Shown piece after piece: positions 1-4,617 of a stretch of DNA of 6,538 nucleotides. The stretch is from Deltaproteobacteria bacterium. GTDB lineage: Bacteria > Desulfobacterota > Syntrophia > Syntrophales > UBA2210. Made by a program: the position numbers and the translations under genes. How positions within the stretch are numbered: position 1 is the first letter of the stretch; each line of letters starts with the position of its first letter. Under the pieces are notes generated by a model, which saw nothing but the letters and a program-made list of their open reading frames with translations, was not told where the DNA came from and did not search any database. The stretch spans positions 1 to 6,538 of the forward strand of contig JAFCZZ010000299.1 in assembly GCA_019314085.1 (NCBI GenBank), in the 5' to 3' direction.

Positions 1-194
1 ACCTTCTGGTTGCCATCCTGAAAAAGAGACTCGATCTGCCCGGCAGTCTCCACACAATTCTGCAAATTTTGGAGGTCAACATTTTTGACAAAAGGTCCAT
101 TATTCAAATAGTTAGGGATGCTTACAAACAAAAACCAGAGCCAGCTGAATGTAACCAATTGAATTTATTTAACAGTTAACCGGACACCCGTGAT
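1..194 (+). mobile_element. Right end of an IS4-type insertion sequence
   Basis: The transposase frame ends at 179 and the following CCGGACACCCGTG (181-193) reads like an IS terminal inverted repeat. The opposite end lies outside the window, so neither the repeat nor the target duplication can be confirmed. The boundary near 190-195 is estimated. It is supported by a minus-strand reading frame that enters this repeat and stops inside it at 176. Confidence 0.5.
3..179 (+). CDS. IS4-type transposase, C-terminal part (runs off the left edge)
   Basis: The first 58 codons seen are open from the left edge and end at a TAA. The residues begin LLVAILKKRLDLPGSLHTIL and end CNQLNLFNS. This pattern (a hydrophobic helix, a basic KKRLDL stretch, an ILQILEVNIFDK segment and a CNQL-x-LF tail) resembles the C-terminus of IS4-type DDE transposases that carry an N-terminal DUF4372 domain. 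The catalytic residues would lie outside the window, so I cannot test whether the enzyme is intact. The stop codon lies beside GTTAACCGGACACCCGTG, which probably belongs to the element's right terminal inverted repeat. The IS4 assignment is from recall of the family tail, not from an alignment. Confidence 0.7.
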   Translation, partial: LLVAILKKRLDLPGSLHTILQILEVNIFDKRSIIQIVRDAYKQKPEPAECNQLNLFNS

Positions 195-292
195 TTGTTA
201 TATGTTTTAATAGCGTTGAGAATAGCATCAACATTGTCATCGGATGCCCCTTTTTCTTTGCCCTGATATGCAAAAAAGACTAACTCTTGCAT
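176..292 (-). pseudogene. 5' remnant of an unknown gene cut off by the IS
   Basis: On the minus strand an ATG at 292 follows an AAGGGGGG ribosome-binding sequence 6 nt upstream. It opens a 38-codon frame that ends at a TAA (178-176) lying within the IS end. The peptide begins MQELVFFAYQGKEKGASDDN and continues VDAILNAIKTYNK. The last four or five codons are IS-derived. A beta-strand (LVFFAYQG) followed by a polar turn and an amphipathic helix is the opening expected of a Rossmann-like or TIR-like domain, such as those in some phage-defence effectors. That is only a fold-level guess from 33 residues. The rest of the gene should lie beyond the other IS end, left of the window. A terminator at 371-406 separates it from the genes to the right, so it had its own promoter. 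A GGTTAACC palindrome (314-321) lies in that promoter region. Confidence 0.5.
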
Positions 293-338
293 CTACAACC
301 CCCCTTTTATGAGGTTAACCATATTTTGAACACATTGG

Positions 339-352
339 AAAAATAGTGACAG
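339..352. repeat. 14-bp repeat copy 1, inside a small dyad
   Basis: GAAAAATAGTGACA occurs here and again at 2770-2783. At this copy the sequence continues into an imperfect hairpin, AATAGT-gacagcg-ACTATT. Short dyads of this kind resemble REP sequences mobilised by REP-associated tyrosine (Y1) transposases. No such transposase is present in the window, so the origin is a guess. Confidence 0.35.
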
Positions 353-370
353 CGACTATTTATTACAAAC

Positions 371-406
371 AAAAGCCCCATCTCTCTCTTTGAGAAACAG
401 GGCTTT
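371..406 (-). terminator. Rho-independent terminator
   Basis: AAAGCCC (372-378) pairs with GGGCTTT (400-406). A second small stem, TCTC-TTT-GAGA, can form in the loop. On the minus strand the stem ends GGGGCTTTTGTTTGT, a normal U-rich tail, while the + strand side has no T-tract beyond the stem itself. It probably ends transcription of the marR/lipoprotein/ATC_hyd group and insulates the truncated gene to its left. Confidence 0.65.
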
Positions 407-570
407 CGATGATCAGACCATAATCCCCCCCAGGTTCTTACAGCTGTTTACAAGCAGATATAATGCATCAAGATCAAGACATGTTAACCCACTAGCTCCA
501 TTACGCTATCCTGTCAAGAGATTTTACCGGTTATGCTCTGTGTTTATCCGAAACGAGCGGCGCACGAACG

Positions 571-610
571 ACAATGATCCGCGGACTTGCCCCTCGCCGC
601 TGATCATTGT
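571..610 (-). repeat. Strong 40-nt hairpin just downstream of the ATC_hyd gene
   Basis: ACAATGATC (571-579) is the exact reverse complement of GATCATTGT (602-610). Inside it, after one mismatched pair, GCGG (581-584) pairs with CCGC (597-600) around a 12-nt loop. The hairpin starts 20 nt after the ATC_hyd stop codon. No T-tract follows on either strand, so it is not a standard intrinsic terminator. It may be an mRNA 3'-end stabiliser, a REP-like element or a protein-binding site. Confidence 0.6.
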
Positions 611-630
611 GTGAGCCTGCTTTATTCTGA

Positions 631-1287
631 TCATGGTATTTCGTTAATCTGACCTTGATTCTCATTATGTCTTTGGTGATGCTCAATGACAAAATGACAA
701 GCCGATGCACCGTCTGCAATTCGATTTCCAATGCCGTTGCGGTGGAAAGTCACTTCTTCCGGAAGATATGTATTGAAAATCGCATTATCCACCTCACACA
801 TTAATGTGGTCAATTCGGGAGTCCCTATCTGAGTGTACAGTTCATGGAACATGCAGTTATGGACGCGGAACTCATATCTGGAATCGCTTTGCTCCAGAAT
901 TTCCATCTTGTTCCAGCGCGTAGGGCCTTCCTGATTGGTGCGCTGCTGGTACTGTATCAAGTTGTCGAAGGTACGCGGGGCCTCCACGTTCCGAAAGTTC
1001 CCCTGCTGGATCGCCAGCCCGACAGGAAGGACAAAGGCCCGCACGATCTCATATGCCGTTTTCTGCCCTACCCGCTTTCTGAGCCGAATGTACATCCATG
1101 TCTGTAGCGCGGTGATCGCGACAAACTCCTTAGGTAACCCTTTGGGCAGCTGTCTTTTAAATCTCGGTAGTGTGAAAAGTGTCGACAGTAAGAACCACAA
1201 GGGATTCTTGATATACCCTTGCAGTATGCCTAATGCCATCAAGGCCTTGTTGGCTTTTCCGGGTTGATCAACACTTGTTTTCAGCAT
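631..1287 (-). CDS. L-2-amino-thiazoline-4-carboxylic acid hydrolase-like (ATC_hyd family) protein
   Basis: This is a 218-residue cytoplasmic protein without a signal peptide. The C-terminal half carries the pattern I associate with the ATC_hyd family: RVHNC (Cys145), a HELYTQIGTPEL segment, CEVD (Cys164, Asp167) and GASACHFVIEH (Cys197). Family members are annotated after an enzyme that opens L-2-amino-thiazoline-4-carboxylate on the route to L-cysteine, but most homologues are untested, so the substrate here is unknown. The N-terminal ~120 residues are helical and basic, with one hydrophobic patch (residues 28-40). The ATG has a clear AAGGAG 7 nt upstream. The gene is the last of three on this strand, 139 nt after the lipoprotein gene. 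A hairpin (571-610) and a terminator (371-406) follow. The family call rests on motif recall; length and cysteine pattern fit. Confidence 0.7.
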   Translation of the reverse strand: MLKTSVDQPGKANKALMALGILQGYIKNPLWFLLSTLFTLPRFKRQLPKGLPKEFVAITALQTWMYIRLRKRVGQKTAYEIVRAFVLPVGLAIQQGNFRNVEAPRTFDNLIQYQQRTNQEGPTRWNKMEILEQSDSRYEFRVHNCMFHELYTQIGTPELTTLMCEVDNAIFNTYLPEEVTFHRNGIGNRIADGASACHFVIEHHQRHNENQGQINEIP

Positions 1288-1340
1288 GTAAATTCTCCTT
1301 TTGGGGCATTAAAATCTGCGTATGCAAAGCGGAAGTCCGA

Positions 1341-1346
1341 ATTATA
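1341..1346 (-). promoter_or_regulatory. Possible internal -10 box before the ATC_hyd gene
   Basis: A perfect TATAAT lies on the minus strand 54 nt before the ATC_hyd start codon, in the unusually long gap after the lipoprotein gene. No good -35 hexamer sits at 16-18 nt. If real, it would give the hydrolase gene a transcript of its own, separate from the MarR-controlled one. Confidence 0.3.
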
Positions 1347-1359
1347 TTGCAGTGAGTTG

Positions 1360-1411
1360 ACAGGCAGGTTGTGAAGAACGCGGATACGAGGGTGTCTCCA
1401 CGCCTGCCTGT
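1360..1411 (-). repeat. Intercistronic inverted repeat
   Basis: ACAGGCAGG (1360-1368) is the reverse complement of CCTGCCTGT (1403-1411), giving a 9-bp stem with a 34-nt loop between the lipoprotein and ATC_hyd genes. No T-run follows on the minus strand. It could stabilise or process the message, or be a binding site overlapping the -35 region of the putative internal promoter. Confidence 0.4.
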
Positions 1412-1426
1412 TCATGCAGTGCACCC

Positions 1427-2185
1427 TTATCCCCGAAATGCATCCATGATCGACCGTGCCTGCCGGAAGATAAAGGGTTTCATGAGCCGTTTGAAGAAAC
1501 AGACGTGCTCCTCTTCCCATGCCAGCAGGGGATCGAGCGTATTCCCGTAGAAGGACGGTTTGTCCGTTACCTCCCAGAATTCCTGGGTTCCCTTCATCCC
1601 TTCCGGCGAAAAGCCGAGTTGGTAGGCTTTGACGATTTCAGGATACCGGGCGAAGTTTATCTTTTTGTCCAGGCAGATCTCATACAATCTTTGGTCAAAG
1701 GATGGATCAAAGGAACGCCACGCTCCCTGATACATGATTTCCACCACCGTGTGCGGAAAGGGATCGGCCCATTTTCCGTAGGCGAAAGCAGGGAGAAAAT
1801 CCTCCAGCGCCTGCTTGTGGACATAGATGAAACGGAAACGGGTTTGAAATCCAGCCTGGCGCGCCATCGTGGAGAGCAGATTCGCCTTCTGCATGCAGAC
1901 GCCGAAACCGTTTTTCAACACATCCTCCGGCGGAACGTTCTGGGGATAGATCCAATTGAAATCAATCTCATCCCGGACATACAGGAAAAGCCGTTCGAGC
2001 TTTTCCGCATCCGTCGATGCCCCCGCGATAACTTCCGCTGTTGTCGATTCTAGGTCCCGTTCCGGATACTCCGGTTGAACGCTCCCCGCGCACGCCGATA
2101 CTGCGATACAGATGACGGCAACCATCAGCAGGCGCACGGTGAGCCCTGCGTTTTGTTTCATTCTGTTTGTTCCGTTGTTTTTCAT
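1427..2185 (-). CDS. Transglutaminase-like lipoprotein
   Basis: This 252-residue protein starts with a basic n-region and a hydrophobic stretch (about residues 16-29). A lipobox, V-S-A-C, places the lipidated cysteine at residue 32, so the mature protein should be anchored in a membrane facing the periplasm. The body matches the transglutaminase-like cysteine-peptidase fold: GFGVCMQKANLL (Cys97), PHTVVEIMY (His145) and WRSFDPSFD (Asp160) supply the expected Cys-His-Asp triad in order. The YVRDEIDF segment before the cysteine is also typical. Members cleave or form amide bonds, often in peptides or cell-wall material; the substrate is not evident here. The ATG at 2185 has AGGAG 6 nt upstream. 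It is preceded by a MarR-type palindrome (2211-2225), 57 nt after the marR stop, and is followed by the ATC_hyd gene. The tail (residues 220-252) is rich in aromatic and basic residues. Confidence 0.75.
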   Translation of the reverse strand: MKNNGTNRMKQNAGLTVRLLMVAVICIAVSACAGSVQPEYPERDLESTTAEVIAGASTDAEKLERLFLYVRDEIDFNWIYPQNVPPEDVLKNGFGVCMQKANLLSTMARQAGFQTRFRFIYVHKQALEDFLPAFAYGKWADPFPHTVVEIMYQGAWRSFDPSFDQRLYEICLDKKINFARYPEIVKAYQLGFSPEGMKGTQEFWEVTDKPSFYGNTLDPLLAWEEEHVCFFKRLMKPFIFRQARSIMDAFRG

Positions 2186-2210
2186 AAGGGTCTCCTATCT
2201 TGTTATTTTT

Positions 2211-2225
2211 GTTAACCAGGCTAAC
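2211..2225 (-). promoter_or_regulatory. Second MarR-type operator, before the lipoprotein gene
   Basis: GTTAACC-A-GGCTAAC is a 15-bp palindrome with one mismatched pair. Read on the minus strand it differs from the palindrome in the marR promoter at only two of 15 positions. A weak promoter with the same geometry can be drawn around it (TTTAAC at 2237-2232, 17 nt, TAACAA at 2214-2209), but its -10 box is poor. It probably lets the same repressor act on the lipoprotein gene directly. Confidence 0.55.
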
Positions 2226-2242
2226 TTTATGGTTAAATTTTT

Positions 2243-2689
2243 TTACTTTCCGGCAATACTCCTGATTTTTTGAAAATAGTCTTTTATCACTTGGTAGTCC
2301 CGCTCAGGGAGGGACGATTCTATTTCGAAGAGCGGCCCGAATGTCCGGTCCTCGAATTCCTGATGTCCGAGGGCGGCGGCCTGTCCTTTCTTGGTCAGAT
2401 TGAAGATGACTTCACGATTGTTATCGACCCGTTTGCCTTTGAACAGGTAGCCCATTTTCAACAGCTTGGCGACAAACTTTGACGTGGCGGCCTTGGAGAT
2501 GGAGAGCTGCGCGGCCAGTTCCGTCAGGTTGCAGCCGGGCGATCTGCCAACCGCCACGACGGTATGGATGTGGGAGGCATACAAGAGATCGCCGGTCCCA
2601 TAGTCCCGGGGCGTGCTTTCCATCTCCTGGAGGTAGAGATGCGACATGTAAATCATATCAAGGATGCGTTCGCGATTTTGTGTATCCAT
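2243..2689 (-). CDS. MarR-family winged-helix transcriptional repressor
   Basis: This is a 148-residue regulator from the chosen ATG at 2689 (MDTQNRERIL). It has an N-terminal dimerisation helix region, then a winged helix-turn-helix: NLTELAAQLSISKAATSKFV (residues 54-73) carries the turn and recognition helix, and KGKRVDNNREVIFNLTKKG (84-102) forms the wing with the typical D-x-R-like basic tip. The C-terminal helix returns to the dimer interface. Length is normal for MarR. The frame stays open to 2830, but the extra N-terminal residues are atypical and that region holds the promoter. An ATG at 2698 lies inside the -10 box, so it cannot be on a transcript from that promoter. The start at 2689 falls at the predicted +1, suggesting a leaderless message. 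The palindrome in its promoter implies autorepression. The ligand is unknown. Confidence 0.85.
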   Translation of the reverse strand: MDTQNRERILDMIYMSHLYLQEMESTPRDYGTGDLLYASHIHTVVAVGRSPGCNLTELAAQLSISKAATSKFVAKLLKMGYLFKGKRVDNNREVIFNLTKKGQAAALGHQEFEDRTFGPLFEIESSLPERDYQVIKDYFQKIRSIAGK

Positions 2690-2696
2690 GGTGCGC

Positions 2697-2725
2697 ATAT
2701 TAACCTGGTTAACAGTCTGTGTCAA
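2697..2725 (-). promoter_or_regulatory. marR promoter with embedded operator
   Basis: On the minus strand TTGACA (2725-2720), a 17-nt spacer and TAATAT (2702-2697) make a near-consensus sigma-70 promoter. The perfect palindrome TTAACC-T-GGTTAA (2700-2712) covers the end of the spacer and most of the -10 box, the usual place for an autorepressor. The predicted transcription start (about 2690-2689) coincides with the ATG at 2689. Confidence 0.75.
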
Positions 2726-2769
2726 GCAAAAAAACATCCTTTTGACGGGAGCACGTGCCGTGGCCGGTT

Positions 2770-2783
2770 GAAAAATAGTGACA
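2770..2783. repeat. 14-bp repeat copy 2
   Basis: GAAAAATAGTGACA is identical to 339-352 in the same orientation. Here it runs into a small palindrome, GACAA-CTC-TTGTC (2780-2792). It lies upstream of the marR promoter, as the first copy lies upstream of the truncated gene. It may be a REP-like remnant or an upstream regulatory element. Confidence 0.35.
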
Positions 2784-2955
2784 ACTCTTGTCCATGAAAA
2801 GAGGGGTTCTGCTCCAGATTTCTCTTTCATCGGTAAGGGATATGACTGATTCCGTTATGCAGGGGTCTCACCACAGGGTCACGGGAATAGCGGAGCGTGC
2901 CGGAGGGGGGGGGACAGAGGAAATTGTGCTGAGGGCTTGGGGGTGGCCTTTTCTT

Positions 2956-2984
2956 TTGACATAGCGTATGATGAATGTCCTGAT
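2956..2984 (+). promoter_or_regulatory. Possible promoter of the selenoprotein gene
   Basis: TTGACA (2956-2961) is a perfect -35 hexamer, but the best -10 candidate at 17-18 nt (CCTGAT/CTGATT, about 2979-2985) is poor. It is placed about 30 nt before the start codon, which fits. Activation by a regulator or another sigma factor is possible. Confidence 0.3.
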
Positions 2985-3010
2985 TGCTTGAAAACAAAGG
3001 AGGTTACGAC

Positions 3011-3547
3011 ATGAGCGACATCGAAATAGTCGAGTCCACACCGGCCCCCGACTTCGAACTTTCAGACAGCGAAGGCCGCATGGTGAACCTTTCCAGCTAC
3101 AAGGGAAGCAAGCATGTCGTTCTCGTCTTCAACCGCGGGTTTGGCTGACCATACTGCCGAAAGCATATGGCGCAGTTGCGCCAGGAGTACGAGAAATTTG
3201 TTAAAAGTGGCGCCGAGATCATAGTCATCGGCCCGGAGAACCAGAAAGCATTTGCCGACTGGTGGCACGAACATAAGATGCCATTCACCGGTCTGGCCGA
3301 CCCGGAGCACAGCGTATCGAAATTGTACGGGCAGCAGGTCAAGATATTCAAGCTGGGACGCATGCCGGCACAGCTGATCATCGACAGGAACGGCATGATA
3401 CGTTACAAACACTATGGCAAATCAATGGGGGATATCGCCGAAAACAGCGAGATGCTCTCCAAACTCGGGAGTATTGTTCACAAGAGATACCCTTCCAAGG
3501 GAGTGTTTCCAACTTCCCCAAAACGTATCCCGAGTGGCAACAAATAA
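3011..3547 (+). CDS. Peroxiredoxin-like selenoprotein (UxxC), read through in-frame TGA
   Basis: Translating from the ATG at 3011 (AAGGAGG 7 nt upstream) gives one continuous 178-residue frame if the TGA at 3146-3148 is decoded as selenocysteine. The protein has the AhpC/TSA-Prx thioredoxin-fold layout: APDFELSDSEGRMVNL (residues 12-26), the beta-strand HVVLVFNRGFG, then Sec46-Pro-Tyr-Cys49, RKHMAQLRQEY, EIIVIGPEN, and a cis-Pro-like MPAQLIIDRNG (118-128). RGFG-[C/U]-P-x-C-R is the active-site pattern of Prx-like2 type proteins, where the first position is the redox residue. The sequence after the TGA keeps full family homology and ends at a normal TAA. A SECIS-like hairpin follows the TGA. 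Likely role: reduction of peroxides or protein disulfides in the cytosol. A conventional ORF caller would report only a piece from 3167. It converges on the radical SAM gene with 31 nt between. Confidence 0.85.
3149..3183 (+). promoter_or_regulatory. Putative bacterial SECIS element
   Basis: TGGCGC (3168-3173) pairs with GCGCCA (3178-3183) around a four-base loop AGTT. The loop starts 25 nt after the UGA and has a G at its second position. This fits the general bacterial SECIS rule: a short stem, a small apical loop with an early G, about 16-37 nt from the UGA. A competing hairpin right after the UGA (CCATA 3149-3153 with TATGG 3166-3170) is also possible. Confidence 0.6.
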
Positions 3548-3578
3548 ACCTAACCCCATATTGCATATCGCACTGGGC

Positions 3579-4196
3579 TTATCTGACCTTGAAGGAAGCC
3601 CCGAACCCGGTGGCTATCCTCTCACATTCCCTGATGTCAATACCCTCCGGGTCGACAACGGTCATGCGGGTTCGCATGCCAGCCTTTACAGCCTCTTTTG
3701 TGAAATCGAGAAGCGCCTGGTAGGAACCTTCAAAAACGGGCCTGCACAACCGGTTATACGTTTCTTCAGTTTCGGCATTGAGGCTTACCGATACGGCTTC
3801 AATGCCCGCTGCCTTCAGTTCTGCGACAACGTCCCTGCCGGGGTACATGAGCGCAGCGTGGCCGTTGGTATCCAGCCTGACATGCATTCCTCTTTTGTGC
3901 AGCCACTCAGTCAAGCGGAGCACCGTATCAAATTTGCATGTGGGTTCGCCAAAACCGGTAAAAACGATCTCTCTGTATTGAGCGAAATTGAGGCTTTCAA
4001 GCTCTCTGATTATCTCTTCTTCCGAAGGGTCCCCTGAAAGGCGTAGATTGTAGCCGTAAACCCCGTCACAGGTGTTCCTGATGCAGAAAACGCAACTGGC
4101 GCTGCACCGGTTTGTGATGTTGAGATAGAGGTTGCCGAATGCTTCGTAGCAAATCGTACCCTTGTCAGCAGAAATGTTGCTATCCTTGTCTGGCAT
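3579..4196 (-). CDS. Radical SAM protein, TatD-associated type
   Basis: This is a short radical SAM enzyme of 205 residues. It carries the cluster motif Cys31-SAS-Cys35-VF-Cys38 (C-x3-C-x2-C) in LYLNITNRCSASCVFCIRN, then the SAM-binding FTGFGEPT (about residues 84-91), LDTNGHA (about 112-118) and VSVSLNAETEETY (about 136-148). The YLNITNRC opening, the GYNLRL stretch and the SLNA motif match the family described as TatD-linked radical SAM proteins; its reaction is not established. No tatD gene is in the window. The frame can start at 4214, but that ATG lacks a ribosome-binding site and touches the neighbouring mobile element. The ATG at 4196 has AGGA 7 nt upstream and is preferred. It has no SPASM or twitch extension. 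The product converges on the selenoprotein gene. Confidence 0.8.
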   Translation of the reverse strand: MPDKDSNISADKGTICYEAFGNLYLNITNRCSASCVFCIRNTCDGVYGYNLRLSGDPSEEEIIRELESLNFAQYREIVFTGFGEPTCKFDTVLRLTEWLHKRGMHVRLDTNGHAALMYPGRDVVAELKAAGIEAVSVSLNAETEETYNRLCRPVFEGSYQALLDFTKEAVKAGMRTRMTVVDPEGIDIRECERIATGFGASFKVR

Positions 4197-4214
4197 TGCG
4201 TTTTCCTGAAACAT

Positions 4215-4369
4215 TGATGGACTCGTAAAAAGTCATAAAGCCCCCTCTCCCTTGATGGGAGAGGGTAGGAGTGAGGGTGAATGCAACGTTGTTTCAGTTA
4301 CTTATATCTCCCTCCCCTTAATCCCCTCCCACCAGGGGAGGGGAAATCCGACTTTTTACGAAGGCATCA
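4215..4369. mobile_element. MITE-like element with terminal inverted repeats
   Basis: TTGATGGACTCGTAAAAAGTC (4214-4234, 21 nt) and the reverse complement of 4350-4370 agree at 18 of 21 positions; the three mismatches are adjacent. Between them are two G/C-rich hairpins: CCCTCTCCC with GGGAGAGGG (4243-4265) and CCCCTCCC with GGGAGGGG (4323-4343). There is no coding capacity. The bases just outside the TGATG...CATCA ends are ACAT on both sides (4211-4214 and 4370-4373), a possible 4-bp target duplication. It inserted directly upstream of the radical SAM gene and between it and slyX, so it may alter or insulate transcription. Confidence 0.6.
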
Positions 4370-4390
4370 ACATTAGCCCCCTAAAATCTT

Positions 4391-4597
4391 TCAATAGTGA
4401 GGAGGTTTTTCATTCGCGGGGGCCTTCCCTCCGATGGCCTCCGACAGGTCCTTGACCTGACTCTCAAAAACCTTATAGATCGACTCCAACTGGTCGATCT
4501 GCTTTTGCTGCTCGCAGACCATGCTGTTTAATTCCCTGATGGTTTCCTCCTGATAGGAAAGTTTTATCTCGATATCCACTAAGCGATCCTCGATCAT
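4391..4597 (-). CDS. slyX: SlyX family coiled-coil protein
   Basis: This 68-residue protein is almost entirely one coiled coil: IEDRLVDIEIKLSYQEETIR leads into RELNSMVCEQQKQIDQLE and KVFESQVKDL, with heptad-spaced hydrophobic residues. The tail ANEKPPHY is the SlyX family signature. Length (about 70 residues) is typical. The function of SlyX is not settled. The ATG has AGGAG 8 nt upstream. It follows recQ on the same strand with a 71-nt gap that holds a weak terminator, so it may be partly co-transcribed. The MITE-like element lies 21 nt past its stop codon. Confidence 0.9.
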   Translation of the reverse strand: MIEDRLVDIEIKLSYQEETIRELNSMVCEQQKQIDQLESIYKVFESQVKDLSEAIGGKAPANEKPPHY

Positions 4598-4617
4598 GGC
4601 ACGTGCTCCTTACTATG

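Larger units (their letters stand above)
293..630. other. Non-coding stretch between the truncated gene and the ATC_hyd gene
   Basis: No convincing gene lies here. The one longish + strand frame (390-614) starts inside the terminator hairpin, has no ribosome-binding site and has low-complexity composition. The stretch holds the leader of the truncated gene, a repeat copy (339-352), the terminator (371-406), a TTGACA on the minus strand (517-512) without a usable -10, and the strong dyad at 571-610. A C7 run lies at about 425-431. Confidence 0.5.
2726..3010. other. Divergent intergenic region between marR and the selenoprotein gene
   Basis: The minus-strand frame that extends marR through 2830 is unlikely to be translated, because the marR promoter lies downstream of it. 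Contents: the 14-bp repeat and palindrome (2770-2792), a GCACGTGC palindrome (2751-2758), a run of nine G (2905-2913), and the leader of the + strand gene with its ribosome-binding site. I see no RNA gene. Confidence 0.5.

Noticed and set aside
489..517. Minus-strand TTGACA with a GTTAAC nearby, resembling the marR promoter
   Set aside because: The hexamer at 17 nt is TAGTGG, a poor -10. The following ATG is stopped after two codons, and the palindrome is only a half-site.
390..614. 74-codon + strand frame
   Set aside because: It begins inside the terminator hairpin, lacks a ribosome-binding site, and has arginine- and proline-rich, family-less content. It overlaps the hairpin at 571-610.
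1281..1520. Minus-strand frame overlapping the end of the lipoprotein gene and the intercistronic gap
   Set aside because: It overlaps the last 31 codons of the lipoprotein gene in another frame, has no ribosome-binding site and no recognisable family.
2690..2830. N-terminal extension of marR from 2830
   Set aside because: The extension covers the promoter and operator, adds 47 residues unlike any MarR N-terminus, and has no convincing ribosome-binding site.
3011..3148. Frameshifted or nonsense-mutated Prx pseudogene
   Set aside because: A random nonsense mutation exactly at the redox cysteine, followed by a SECIS-like hairpin and an otherwise intact protein, is less likely than selenocysteine. 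The machinery genes cannot be checked here.
3167..3547. Short Prx-like gene starting at 3167
   Set aside because: It would lack the active-site residue and first strand. The upstream 45 codons are in frame, have a strong ribosome-binding site and carry the rest of the domain, so TGA read-through as selenocysteine is preferred.
4243..4343. Pyrimidine-rich repeats as a CRISPR array
   Set aside because: The two hairpins differ in sequence and there are no regular direct repeats with spacers; they are internal parts of the MITE-like element.
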